A model generated the notes under the pieces. The model was not told where the DNA came from and did no database searches. It was given only the letters and a program-made list of their open reading frames with translations. DNA of 64,000 nucleotides from Anaerolineae bacterium. Lineage in GTDB: Bacteria; Chloroflexota; Anaerolineae; Caldilineales; Caldilineaceae. The DNA lies in assembly GCA_030432295.1 (NCBI GenBank), contig JAUIHI010000003.1, forward strand, positions 62,001 to 126,000, given 5' to 3'. Numbering within the stretch: the first letter of the stretch is position 1; the number at the start of each line of letters is the position of its first letter. This document shows positions 24,068 to 32,847 of this stretch, one piece after another. The position numbers and the translations under genes are program-made.

Positions 24068-24835
24068 TCATCCCGCGGCCTCGTCCCACATTTTGTGGAG
24101 ATAGGCCACGGCTGCGCCCGCCTCTTCCTCAAAATCCTGCCACTTGCATTCGACGGCGATTCGCCCGTTGTAGCCGGTGCTTTTCAGATAGCCGAAGAAG
24201 GCGGCGTAGGGATAGCTGCCTGTGCCAGGGGCCAGCCTTCCGCTGTCGGCCACGTGGACGTGGGTGAGCCAGGCCGCATTTGCCACGACCGTATCCGTCG
24301 GCTCCGCGTCTTCTTCCATGTGGTAGAGATCGGCCAGGACACGAATCGATGGGCGATCCACCGCCTTCGCCAGCGCCACCCCCTCGGCCACACTGTTAAT
24401 GACGTTGCTCTCCTTGCGGTTGAGGGGTTCGATGGCGATGGAGACGCCGGTCTGGTCGCACTCGTCTGCTGTCATGTGCAGAAAGTCAATGAGTTGCTGC
24501 CAGGCCGCGTCCTGGCTGAAACCGTCGGGGATGTTGCGTGCGCCGCCGCTGCCAAAGACGACCAATTCCCCGCCCACCGACTTCACTCGGCGCAGAGATT
24601 CCGCCACATACGCCTGCAACTTCGCCAGGTCTACCGTCGGCCCGGTGATCTTCAGTTCGCCAGGCACAAAGACGTTGAAAGTGGGGGTGGGCAGTCCGGC
24701 CGCTGCGTGGCTGGCCTGGATCACCGAGAAATCTTTGCCGCTGTGGAGCGAACGCACAGTCGGCTCGACAAATTCAAAGCCCGCCGACCGGGCGATTTCC
24801 GCGTTTTCTATGCCAGTACAGACGCCGAATTGCAT
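24068..24835 (-). CDS. Sugar phosphate isomerase/epimerase (xylose isomerase-like TIM barrel)
   Basis: 255 residues. Typical features: MQFGVCTGIENAEIARSAGFEFVEPTV, VVFGSGGARNIPDGFS, IAIEPLNRKESNVINSV (Glu ligand), RVLADLYHMEEDAEP (Asp/His), WLTHVHVADSGRLAPG (His), and AVECKWQDFEEE (final Glu). The LNRKE/YHMEE combination resembles D-tagatose 3-epimerase-like and hydroxypyruvate-isomerase-like proteins. It is likely an Mn-dependent ketose epimerase. Gaps of 121-156 bp with palindromes separate it from both neighbours. Confidence 0.86.
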   Translation of the reverse strand: MQFGVCTGIENAEIARSAGFEFVEPTVRSLHSGKDFSVIQASHAAAGLPTPTFNVFVPGELKITGPTVDLAKLQAYVAESLRRVKSVGGELVVFGSGGARNIPDGFSQDAAWQQLIDFLHMTADECDQTGVSIAIEPLNRKESNVINSVAEGVALAKAVDRPSIRVLADLYHMEEDAEPTDTVVANAAWLTHVHVADSGRLAPGTGSYPYAAFFGYLKSTGYNGRIAVECKWQDFEEEAGAAVAYLHKMWDEAAG

Positions 24836-24868
24836 AGGATACCTTTCATTTCAAGTGGAGGAAATCAA

Positions 24869-24948
24869 AACGCAAAGATGCAGAGATGCAAAGAAGAGTT
24901 GCCTGGCCAATATCACTTGGCGTCTTTGCCACTTTGCATCTTTGCGTT
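24869..24948. repeat. Inverted repeat AACGCAAAGATGCA ... TGCATCTTTGCGTT
   Basis: 14-bp perfect arms (24869-24882 and 24935-24948); additional complementarity between CAAAG / CTTTG stretches inside. It fills the gap between two co-oriented genes. Confidence 0.65.
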
Positions 24949-24956
24949 GAACAGTT

Positions 24957-26063
24957 CTACTGATTACTGGCAATCAGCCCCGCCAACATCGCCCCGTATG
25001 CCTCTCGATCCAGCGGCAAATCCACCGGCTGGCCCGTCTGCCCGCTGTAGATGATGGCATTGGCGAGTTCCAGTGATTGGCGGCTGGCGCGACCGCTTGC
25101 CAACGGCGTGCCCCCTTCGCGTATGGCCCGGTGCAGGTCTTTGTAGACAGCCAGGTGGCCCTGCTCTACCGCTTCCGGCAGGGGCAGTTCGCCGCTCTCG
25201 CTCTGGGGGCGGGCAAAGGGACCGGGGTTTTCGGCCATGTGGGTCAGCAGGTCCGGGGTGAAGCGTTCCAGCACTGGCGCTCCTTCTCCCAGCTTGACAG
25301 TCCCTCCGGTTCCAGAGATTTCCAGAGTGCGGGGGCCGTATTCCGTCGTGCTGAAATAGAGCGAGCCTTGCCCGCCGTCGGGCCATTCCATCAGGGCCGT
25401 GACTGTATCTTCCGTTTCAATGGCGTGGAAACGGGTGCTGGCAAGGGCAAAGAGACGGCTGGGCAACCCGACAAGATAGCAGAGCAGGTCCAGGTCGTGG
25501 GGGGCCTGGTTCATCAGCACACCGCCGCCCTCGCCTTTCCACGTGCCTCGCCAACCGGCCTGGCGGAAATAGGCCGCGGTGCGCAGCCAGGGCTGCACGC
25601 CCGTCACCCGCTGGATTTTGCCCAGCCCGCCGCTGCTGATTAGCTCTTTGATGGCCTGCACATCGGTCCGGAAGCGGTGCTGAAAGTTGACCGCCAGCAG
25701 CCGGTTGTTAGCCTCCGCCGCGGCGATCATCGCATCGGCCTCGGCCACCTGGACGGCAATCGGCTTCTCCACCAGCACGTGGCTGCCCGCGTTGAGCGCG
25801 TCGATGGCCAGGGCCGCGTGGAAGGGATGGGGGGTGATGATGACCGTCACATCCGGCTTTGTTTCGGCCAGCATTTTGCGGTGATCCAAATAGAAGGGGA
25901 CGTCCAGTTCGTCGGCCCGCTCCTGGCCCGGATTGGGAACCACATCCGAGACGCCGACGACCTGCACGTCATCCAGTGTCAGTCCAGCCCGATGCAGATT
26001 GAAGATGCCCGCGCCCACACCGATGACCGCGTGGCGCAAAGGAGAAGAAGTAGTAGAAGTCAT
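24957..26063 (-). CDS. Gfo/Idh/MocA family oxidoreductase
   Basis: 368 residues from the ATG at 26063 (MTSTTSSPLRHAVIGVGAGIFNLHRAGL). The frame stays open upstream to 26861, but that extension covers the Ldh2 gene on the same strand in another frame and is rejected. NAD(P)-binding VGVGAGIF, EKP in HVLVEKPIAVQVAEADAMI, and GGGVLMNQAPHDLDLLCYLVG are present. It is likely a sugar or cyclitol dehydrogenase. Confidence 0.9.
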   Translation of the reverse strand: MTSTTSSPLRHAVIGVGAGIFNLHRAGLTLDDVQVVGVSDVVPNPGQERADELDVPFYLDHRKMLAETKPDVTVIITPHPFHAALAIDALNAGSHVLVEKPIAVQVAEADAMIAAAEANNRLLAVNFQHRFRTDVQAIKELISSGGLGKIQRVTGVQPWLRTAAYFRQAGWRGTWKGEGGGVLMNQAPHDLDLLCYLVGLPSRLFALASTRFHAIETEDTVTALMEWPDGGQGSLYFSTTEYGPRTLEISGTGGTVKLGEGAPVLERFTPDLLTHMAENPGPFARPQSESGELPLPEAVEQGHLAVYKDLHRAIREGGTPLASGRASRQSLELANAIIYSGQTGQPVDLPLDREAYGAMLAGLIASNQ

Positions 26064-26158
26064 TGAATTTGTCCTGAGATGGGCGATTAGAAATTCGATT
26101 GTGTCGCGGAAGGTAAGTGGAAAACTGTTGCAGGGATACACCAAAGATTCCCCACGAC

Positions 26159-26187
26159 TTTTGCCTTCCTCTTTTGCCTTTTGCCTT
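26159..26187. repeat. Direct repeats of TTTTGCC
   Basis: Three copies of TTTTGCC (26159, 26172, 26179) lie just after the Ldh2-like gene. The same gap has no clear hairpin. It is a short, simple repeat of unknown role. Confidence 0.5.
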
Positions 26188-26191
26188 GCGG

Positions 26192-27229
26192 TTAGGCGGG
26201 AACTGCCACCCCCAGCCGCTCGGCCTCGGCCACCATCTGCGCCCAGGTTCCGTCGTCCAGGGGGACGCCGTTGGCTCGGCGCTGGGCCGCAGTCTGCTGC
26301 TCTGGCTCGCCGGGGAGGAGGATGGCGTTGAAACCGGGCGCGGTCGGCGTGGCTTTGATGCGATCGACCATTACCTGGGCTTCCTCGGCAAACTCTTCTG
26401 GCGTGCGGAAGGCAGAGACCGCCAGCACAATAAAGAGGACGCCGTTGCTCTGCATTGTGCTTCCCGCCACAGGGGCAGAGCCGCCGCCGGTCAGCATCCC
26501 GCCCAGCAGGTCCACGAGTAGGGCCAGGGAATAGCCTTTGTGGCCCGCGGCGGGGACGAGCATTCCCCCCTCGTAGAGGTCCGCCGGATTGGTGGTGGGG
26601 TTGCCCTCTTTGTCCAGCACCCAGCCCGTGGGAATCTCTTTGCCGCTGTTGCGGGCCACCCGGACTTTGCCCTCGGCCACCGCGCTGGTGGCAAAGTCCA
26701 GCACAAAGGGCGGGCGGTCGCCCAGCGGCACAGCCGCGGCCATCGGGTTTGTGCCGATGCGCCGGGCCGCGCCGCCGAAGGGGGCTACAATCCCGCCGGA
26801 ACGTCCGCCGTTGCAGAAGGCCAGGCCGATCATTCCTTCCGCGGCGGCCATCTCCACCCATTCGCCCAGCCGCCCCACATGGGAGCTGTTGTGCAGGGCG
26901 ACGGCAGCAATGCCAGCAGTCCGGGCTTTGTCGATGGCCATTTGCATGGCAAAGGAGCCGGCCACCTGTCCAAAGGCGCGGCGGGCGTCAACTGTCGCCA
27001 TCACCGCTGTCTCGTGGGTGACGGCAGGGGTGGCGTCGCCAATCGTTTCGCCCCGTTCCACCGCGCCCAGATATTGCATTGTGCGGACGACGCCGTGGGA
27101 GTCGTGACCGGCCAGATTGGAGGCGACGAGGGAAGCGGCGACGGTCTCGGCCACGTCGGCGGAGACGCCCGCGGCCTGAAAGATGCGGCCTACAAAATCC
27201 GTAAGGACGGAAATCGGGATCGTTTTCAT
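26192..27229 (-). CDS. Ldh2-family (malate/L-lactate/ureidoglycolate type) dehydrogenase
   Basis: 345 residues. The family-defining NLAGHDSHGVVRTMQYLG (His in GHDSHG), HNSSHVGRLGEWVEMAA, TNPMAAAVPLGDRPPFVLDFATS and AAGHKGYSLALLVDLLGG are all present. These NAD(P)-dependent enzymes reduce or oxidise 2-hydroxy acids and include 2,3-diketo-L-gulonate, malate and sulfolactate dehydrogenases. It is the first gene of the minus-strand cluster and fits a role in 2-keto or 2-hydroxy sugar-acid metabolism. The start ATG at 27229 follows GGAGCACGAACA. Confidence 0.9.
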   Translation of the reverse strand: MKTIPISVLTDFVGRIFQAAGVSADVAETVAASLVASNLAGHDSHGVVRTMQYLGAVERGETIGDATPAVTHETAVMATVDARRAFGQVAGSFAMQMAIDKARTAGIAAVALHNSSHVGRLGEWVEMAAAEGMIGLAFCNGGRSGGIVAPFGGAARRIGTNPMAAAVPLGDRPPFVLDFATSAVAEGKVRVARNSGKEIPTGWVLDKEGNPTTNPADLYEGGMLVPAAGHKGYSLALLVDLLGGMLTGGGSAPVAGSTMQSNGVLFIVLAVSAFRTPEEFAEEAQVMVDRIKATPTAPGFNAILLPGEPEQQTAAQRRANGVPLDDGTWAQMVAEAERLGVAVPA

Positions 27230-27372
27230 TGTTCGTGCTCCTGGGCTGGGGTGGTGAAGTTTGTGTTTTGCAGAAGGCGCAGGGAAGCCGGGTGGATTCT
27301 CTGGGGTTTATTATAGCGAGGAAGGGAGAAGAGGGCAATTGAACCGCATTAGAGCAATAGGAGGGACAGGAG

Positions 27373-27424
27373 GAAGGGATGACAGGAGGACACGAATGCA
27401 TTCGTGTCCTCCTGTCATCCCTTC
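27373..27424. terminator. 52-bp perfect palindrome, probable terminator
   Basis: 26-bp arms (27373-27398 and 27399-27424) are exact inverses with no loop; the centre is GAATGCATTC. It is 5 bp downstream of the stop of the FN3-rich gene, and upstream of the Ldh2 gene. Function as a terminator is plausible, but there is no U run on the minus-strand side, and such a long perfect palindrome is unusual. Confidence 0.6.
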
Positions 27425-27429
27425 TCTTT

Positions 27430-30400
27430 TTACCGCTGCACGCTCGGCAGGTAGATCGTCCCACCGCCGATTGTCACCCGGCCCAGGAAGAACGGACCGA
27501 CATTGCGGTCTTTGTCTATCATTTGCACCCGCCAGTAATACTCGCTGTTGCCCAGCTTGCCCGTTGGGGCATAGGCCGTGTGATCAGTCGTGGCGGAGAT
27601 CGCTTTGTTGAATAACTCATTGTCCGCAATTTCGATTTTGTAGGAGGCCGCGCCGTCCAGGGCCTGCCAACGAAAACTGGGGATGGCTGTCGCCCGGCTG
27701 CCCTGGGCAGGTTGCAGGGGCGTGGGCGGCAGATATTCTTTGTAGAACTGCTGGATGGGGCTGTATGCCCATACCTGTTTGTTGGTGTCATAGACAGCGA
27801 CCCGCCAATACCAGTTGCCATCGGCCAGGCTCTCCCGATAGACGAGGGTGTAGGCGGTGGATGCCGTTGTAAATTCTTCGGGATCGCTGAAATTGGGGTC
27901 CTTGGAGACTTGCAGCCGATAGCGGGGCGCGGCCAGGATGGGCGTCTCGGTCGGCGTCAAGACCCGGCTCCATTGGAAGGTCGGCTGCTGGTTGACCACT
28001 GCGTCGTTGATGGGAGCGAGGGGTGTGGGAGCCAGTGAACTTTTGGTGAAGGTGAGAGGCGCAGTCCAGCGCCCCTGGATTTTGCTGGAACGGCGGATGG
28101 CGACACGCCAGTAATACTGACCGTCCTTCAGGCCGTTTGGCGGTGTATAGGCGGTCCCGGCCAGGGTTTCGTTGACCAGAGGGCTGCTGAAGTTGGCGTC
28201 GTCGTCCACCTGTAGCTGGTAGGCCGATGCCCCATCCACCCGATCCCAGACGAAGCGGGGCGTCTTCTGGCTGATAGGGCTGGCCGCGATCTGGGGATTG
28301 CCGGGCAGGCGGCTCTCCAGTTTGATGCGCACAGCCGGAGACCAGGGGCCGCAATCGAAGAAGTCGGGCTTGTAGGATTCCCGGTAACGTTCGTGGCGGA
28401 TGCGCACCCGCAGATAGTAACTTTCGTTGTCTTCAAATGCATTCTGAGAGCGGAAAGCCGACGGCAGCAGAGAAAAGAAGGAACCTCTCTGGGATTCGTA
28501 TGTCTCCCAACTCTCCACCCTGTCCGTGAATTTCGAGTCCCGGGCTATTTCCACCTGATAGCCATCCACCGAATCGAAATAGGGCATACGCCAATGGAAA
28601 GCGGGCATATCGTTGTAAACGATTGGATTCGAAAGGGGGGTGTCGAAGGGGTAGAGCGGCATGAGCATATCGGAGACAAAGGCCGGGTTGTCCAAGCTGC
28701 TGCCCTGGGCAGGCACACTGTCTAGCATACCCGTGGCCGCCTGGCCGTCTGTGCTGAAGACCGCCAGGGCCACACTGCCTACAAAATCATCCGCGCTGAC
28801 GCCGATGGCGGTATAGGGAATGAGCACCTGCACAGCGGAAGGATCGGGCGCGTACCAGCCGTTGCCTCCCAGCCCGGCCAGGGATTGGGCCGGCCCCCAG
28901 CCGTCTCCTTCCCAGGCGAAGAATTGGGTGGCTTGGGGTGTGACGCTATTGCCCGTGCGGGTGATGTAGAGCACGAACTCCGGGCGGAAGAGGCTGTCTG
29001 TCGGAATCGCCCTGCCCAGCGGATCGGTGGGTGCTCCCGAATCCGGCTGGTGGTCGATGTCGAAATAGATGCCATAGGTCACGCTGTCCGCTACCTGGGC
29101 TGCCGCGCCAAAGGCGATCACCCAATTGTAGTTGGCCTGGGAGAAGTCTGGCGGATTTGTGGGAATCCCGTCGGCATAGACAAACATTGCTCTGTCCTGC
29201 AGGACGTGAAGATCGCCAATTTCGTAGTCGCCCAGTCCATCATCCGGGTCGCTGGCAATGGCGGTCAGGGCCGGATCGTAGAAGGCTGTCGTGCTGAGAA
29301 TGGAAGTGCTGGGTGGGGGTGGGACCAGATCGTAGGCATTGCCCGTCACCAAATCCAGCGAGAGGTGGAAGCGGCGGGTTTCGCTCCAATCCCCCAGGGC
29401 CGCGCCTTGGCTGTCCTGCGCCCGCACCCGCCAATAATAGACGCCAAAGGGCATAACTTCTCTGCGTCCCTGCCAGGGCACGTAGTTGACGAACTGGGCC
29501 TGGGCCGTGTCTACGGTGGTGGCGAAGTCCTCGCTTCGACTGATGTCCACCAGATAGGACGCCGCGCCATTGACCGGCTGCCAGCCCAACACCGGGGGAA
29601 CCGCCACCGCCTCTGCACCATCAGCTGGAAAGATGGGGATTGTTGTATCGCTCCACGCCAGTTGATTGGCCCCACTGCTGTAGCGGGTGCGCCAGGTGAT
29701 GTCTGCGCCCATTTGTCCACCCCCGGTGTCAAAGGCCCGCACCCGCCAGAAGTAGAGTCTGCCCTCTGCCAGGTTCTGAAAAGGATTGTCTGCGGTCGGC
29801 GCAGCAGCCAGACCCGCCGTCTCGATCTGGAAATTTATCTGCTGGAAGGAAGAATCGTCGGTCACGGCCAGTTCGTACCAGGCGGGGGATTGGGTGAAAC
29901 CGCTGGCCAGCTCGGCGATGTGGGCCGTATCCCAGAGGAAGAGGGGCCAGGCAATCGATTCGTCCCGATAGACGGGCAGGGTGGCGCTGTCTGGGGTGTA
30001 GTAGTAGGGCGGGTAGATCGGATTGGGCGATGTGCGGTTGGAGACTCGGAAGGAAAAGACAGTGCTCCACGGGCTATAGTTGCCCTGTCCATCCCGTCCC
30101 CGCACTCGCCAAAAGTAGTCCTGATCGAGCAGCACAGTCTTCCATTCGGGCTGGGTGTAGGATGTCACATTGTAGATTTCCTCATCCCCGATCGGCGAAT
30201 CGAAGGAAGTGCTTTTGTCGATCTGAATCTGGTAGCGCTCTGCGCCGGGGATGGGGGACCAACTGAAATAGGGATAGGCGAGCAGAATCTGGTTGTTGCT
30301 GGGTGTGAGCAGTTTGGCCTGAAAGTTCCAGCGCACCCGATAACGGCGTACTTCACTCCAGGCCGTATTGTTGTTCTGGTAGTCGATGGCCTTCACCCGC

Positions 30401-31344
30401 CAGTAGTAGTCCTGATCGTTGCTAAAGGCATCCTCCGGTGTGAATTCTGTGTTGGGGGTGACGAAAGCGCTGGCCGAGCCAAAATCCTGTTGGGTGCTGA
30501 TCTCCAGCCGATAGGTGGCCGCGGCTTCCAGGGCTGTCCACGAGAAGGTGGGGACAAAGGGCGTCTCCACATTGGCCGCGGGTTCGAGCAGGGTGGGTGG
30601 TGTGGACCAGCTAAAGATGAAGCCTTGCACGGGGCCAGGCTGGCCGAAGTTTCCGTTGGTGTCCGCCGGGGTGACCCGCCAATAGTATTGGTTGGCGCTG
30701 AGGCGCTCAGTCGGTGTGTGACGGGGAGCCAGAGTTGTGGCGCTGTAGACAACATTGCCAATCGTCGGATCTGTGGCGATTTCAAAGCGGTAGGTGGCCG
30801 CGCCAGGCACAGGCATCCAGGCGAAATCGTCGCTGGCAAAGGCACTGCGGGTGGCATCGGCTTCCGGCGAGAGTGGCTGGGGCAGCAGTGTGCCGTTGTC
30901 GCTCCAATCTTTGCGGAAGGAGCGAACTTCTGAATAGGGACCCCATTGGTTGTCGATGAGTGCCCGCACCCGCCAGTAGTAGACGCCATCGGGCTTGGCA
31001 TCGTCGATTGTGTGGGAGGTGGCGTAGGTCGGGGTGCTTACCAGCGGATTGGCAAAGCCCGCGGAGGTGCTCAGTTCTACCTGATAGCGGGTCGCTTCCT
31101 CCACAGCTTCCCACTCCAGAGAGGGCATTCCATAGGGGGGATCGCTGACGCCGGTGGTGACGGCCCCATCGACTGGCAGGCTGAGGGTGGGCACGGCCAG
31201 GGCGTCGTTGACTTCCGGCGTCTCTGCCTGAGAGAGGCCAGCCGCGTGGCTACTTCCTCCGCTGCGCAGCAGTAGCAGCAGGCAGAAGATTGTTGCTGAA
31301 ATCAGGAAACGCTTCCGGGGGGACAGGTGCAGGATAGAATTCAC
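27430..31344 (-). CDS. Large secreted protein with tandem FN3-like modules, YLPSVQR C-terminus
   Basis: 1304 residues from the GTG at 31344, preferred because CTCCTT (revcomp AAGGAG, 31353-31358) sits eight bases upstream; an ATG at 31371 abuts a hairpin. A signal peptide (RKRFLISATIFCLLLLLRSGGSSHAAG) is followed by roughly a dozen FN3-like modules of about 95 residues marked by YYWRVRAxDxxG and WSxVRxF. Residues about 710-885 differ: YNWVIAFGAAAQVADSVTYGIYFDIDHQPDSG looks like a DOMON/carbohydrate-binding type beta-sandwich. The chain ends GTIYLPSVQR. It is likely an extracellular scaffold or adhesion protein. It is separated from the sensor kinases by a hairpin-bearing gap. Confidence 0.82.
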   Translation of the reverse strand: MNSILHLSPRKRFLISATIFCLLLLLRSGGSSHAAGLSQAETPEVNDALAVPTLSLPVDGAVTTGVSDPPYGMPSLEWEAVEEATRYQVELSTSAGFANPLVSTPTYATSHTIDDAKPDGVYYWRVRALIDNQWGPYSEVRSFRKDWSDNGTLLPQPLSPEADATRSAFASDDFAWMPVPGAATYRFEIATDPTIGNVVYSATTLAPRHTPTERLSANQYYWRVTPADTNGNFGQPGPVQGFIFSWSTPPTLLEPAANVETPFVPTFSWTALEAAATYRLEISTQQDFGSASAFVTPNTEFTPEDAFSNDQDYYWRVKAIDYQNNNTAWSEVRRYRVRWNFQAKLLTPSNNQILLAYPYFSWSPIPGAERYQIQIDKSTSFDSPIGDEEIYNVTSYTQPEWKTVLLDQDYFWRVRGRDGQGNYSPWSTVFSFRVSNRTSPNPIYPPYYYTPDSATLPVYRDESIAWPLFLWDTAHIAELASGFTQSPAWYELAVTDDSSFQQINFQIETAGLAAAPTADNPFQNLAEGRLYFWRVRAFDTGGGQMGADITWRTRYSSGANQLAWSDTTIPIFPADGAEAVAVPPVLGWQPVNGAASYLVDISRSEDFATTVDTAQAQFVNYVPWQGRREVMPFGVYYWRVRAQDSQGAALGDWSETRRFHLSLDLVTGNAYDLVPPPPSTSILSTTAFYDPALTAIASDPDDGLGDYEIGDLHVLQDRAMFVYADGIPTNPPDFSQANYNWVIAFGAAAQVADSVTYGIYFDIDHQPDSGAPTDPLGRAIPTDSLFRPEFVLYITRTGNSVTPQATQFFAWEGDGWGPAQSLAGLGGNGWYAPDPSAVQVLIPYTAIGVSADDFVGSVALAVFSTDGQAATGMLDSVPAQGSSLDNPAFVSDMLMPLYPFDTPLSNPIVYNDMPAFHWRMPYFDSVDGYQVEIARDSKFTDRVESWETYESQRGSFFSLLPSAFRSQNAFEDNESYYLRVRIRHERYRESYKPDFFDCGPWSPAVRIKLESRLPGNPQIAASPISQKTPRFVWDRVDGASAYQLQVDDDANFSSPLVNETLAGTAYTPPNGLKDGQYYWRVAIRRSSKIQGRWTAPLTFTKSSLAPTPLAPINDAVVNQQPTFQWSRVLTPTETPILAAPRYRLQVSKDPNFSDPEEFTTASTAYTLVYRESLADGNWYWRVAVYDTNKQVWAYSPIQQFYKEYLPPTPLQPAQGSRATAIPSFRWQALDGAASYKIEIADNELFNKAISATTDHTAYAPTGKLGNSEYYWRVQMIDKDRNVGPFFLGRVTIGGGTIYLPSVQR

Positions 31345-31373
31345 AACCACTTCTCCTTGAATTTCTTTCATTG

Positions 31374-31408
31374 AGCAGTTCGACTTCTTCCAAAAATGTC
31401 GAACTGCT
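31374..31408. repeat. AGTTCGAC hairpin family, upstream of the FN3-rich gene
   Basis: AGCAGTTCGAC (31374-31384) pairs with GTCGAACTGCT (31398-31408). It is 29 bp upstream of the GTG start used for the minus-strand gene. Same family as the copies at 50015, 53800 and 59258. Confidence 0.7.
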
Positions 31409-31566
31409 GATTCCGCGCAGCGCTCACTCTGGCGCGGTCGTGCCGGTTTCTATCCAGTATAGGTTGCCTTCTAATCGAGCGGATCGGGGATTCGGACGAG
31501 ATGAAACGGGGGGGATATAGGAGATTGGAGCTATTCACAAAGACAATTTGACACTGTATGCAGCCT

Positions 31567-32847
31567 TCACCCGCAATTGCCCTCCATCGTCAGCCGGATG
31601 GTGGTTCCTTCCCCCGGACGGCTGTGGATGTGGAAATGTGCGCCCAATTGCTCGCCGCGGCTCTGCATATTTTTCAGACCCCAGCCCGCGCCTATGACAG
31701 CGTTTGCATCGAAGCCCTGGCCGTTGTCGCTGACTTCTACCACAATTCTTCTCATGCGTCCTGCCTGGGGTTCACACTGTAGGGTAACGCGGATTTTGCT
31801 GGCGTTGCTGTGGCGGCAGCTATTGGTGAGCGCTTCCTGGACAATGCGCAGCATATTCGTCTCCTGTGCTGGTGTCAGCAGACCCGCTTCGTAGGCCAAT
31901 TGTGACTGAATCAGAATTGCGGAGATGCGCTGCTGGCGCTCGATGACCCGGCGCAGGGCGACGAGCAGGCCGTTGTCCAGAATGTCTGCATTGAGATCGT
32001 TGATCAGATTGCGCAGCTCCTGGGCGGCCAGGGTGACTTCCCCTGCCAGTTCGCTCATCTCGGCCTCGATGTGGGGGGATGTCTGTTGGCTGAGATATTT
32101 GCCCCGATTCAGACGGATACGCACGCCCAGTAAAGTCTGGAGCAGGCCATCGTGGCTTTCCCGGGCGATGCGCGCCCGCTCTTCCTGGATGGCCTGGTGC
32201 AATTCCAGGTTCTTGCGCGATTCGATCTCCCGTCCCAGTTCTTGGGTGCGCTGCTCCACAAGCTCTTGCAGATGGGTCTGGTATGCGTATACTTCCTGGC
32301 TGGACTCTTCGAGGGAGTGGGCCATCTGATTGAAGGAGACACCGATCTGGCTGAATTCGTCTTGCCAGGTGCTGCCGGGAATGCGATAGGCCAGGTTGCC
32401 CTGCTGCACCTGTCCAAAGCTGTTGATGATCTGGGCCAACGAGCTTTGCAGGGTGCGGCGGTAATAGGTGGTGTAGAGCAGTACATAGAAAAGAGTACCA
32501 CCCACAGCAAACCAGAGCAGGGGCGACAGAAGGTTGCTGAGCATCCTGGCCTGGGGGCGGTAGAGCGCTGCTGTCACGAATTGCACCTGCATTTGGGTGC
32601 CAAAAATCTGGATTGGATCGATCTCCGGTGCCTGGTATCGTAAGAAAGTCAGGGTGACGATCCAACCCAGGACGGAAATCAGACCCAGGAATATCGTCAA
32701 TCCTGCCCCCATCACCCGAATCTCCAGCCCGGTGGGAGCCTGAGGCGAGCTGAGATAGGCAAATAGGGCAACCAGAATGGCGGTTGTCACCAGGATATCC
32801 GCCGCGATCAGCATCCAAATGGGCAGGGTAACGATGACAATTGCCAT
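31567..32847 (-). CDS. Sensor histidine kinase, NarL/DesK-like; C-terminal part of a frameshifted gene
   Basis: 426 residues. It holds two hydrophobic segments, a HAMP domain (SFGQVQQGNLAYRIPGSTWQDEFSQIGVSFNQMAHSLEE), a coiled coil, a HisKA_3 dimerisation domain with the phospho-acceptor His in RIARESHDGLLQTL, and a HATPase with NxxxCRHSNA, SDNGQGFD and GWGLKNMQSRGEQL. It aligns along its full length with the paralogue at 33548-35569, whose extra N-terminal membrane domain corresponds to 32808-33473. The two frames overlap by 40 bp, and a shift of one base would rejoin them. The ATG at 32847 has no good ribosome site, so it is read as half of a broken or frameshifted gene. Confidence 0.8.
   Translation of the reverse strand: MAIVIVTLPIWMLIAADILVTTAILVALFAYLSSPQAPTGLEIRVMGAGLTIFLGLISVLGWIVTLTFLRYQAPEIDPIQIFGTQMQVQFVTAALYRPQARMLSNLLSPLLWFAVGGTLFYVLLYTTYYRRTLQSSLAQIINSFGQVQQGNLAYRIPGSTWQDEFSQIGVSFNQMAHSLEESSQEVYAYQTHLQELVEQRTQELGREIESRKNLELHQAIQEERARIARESHDGLLQTLLGVRIRLNRGKYLSQQTSPHIEAEMSELAGEVTLAAQELRNLINDLNADILDNGLLVALRRVIERQQRISAILIQSQLAYEAGLLTPAQETNMLRIVQEALTNSCRHSNASKIRVTLQCEPQAGRMRRIVVEVSDNGQGFDANAVIGAGWGLKNMQSRGEQLGAHFHIHSRPGEGTTIRLTMEGNCG

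Noticed and set aside
24957-26861. 634-residue version of the Gfo/Idh/MocA protein
   Set aside because: The extra N-terminal part overlaps the Ldh2 gene on the same strand in another frame and shows no domain.
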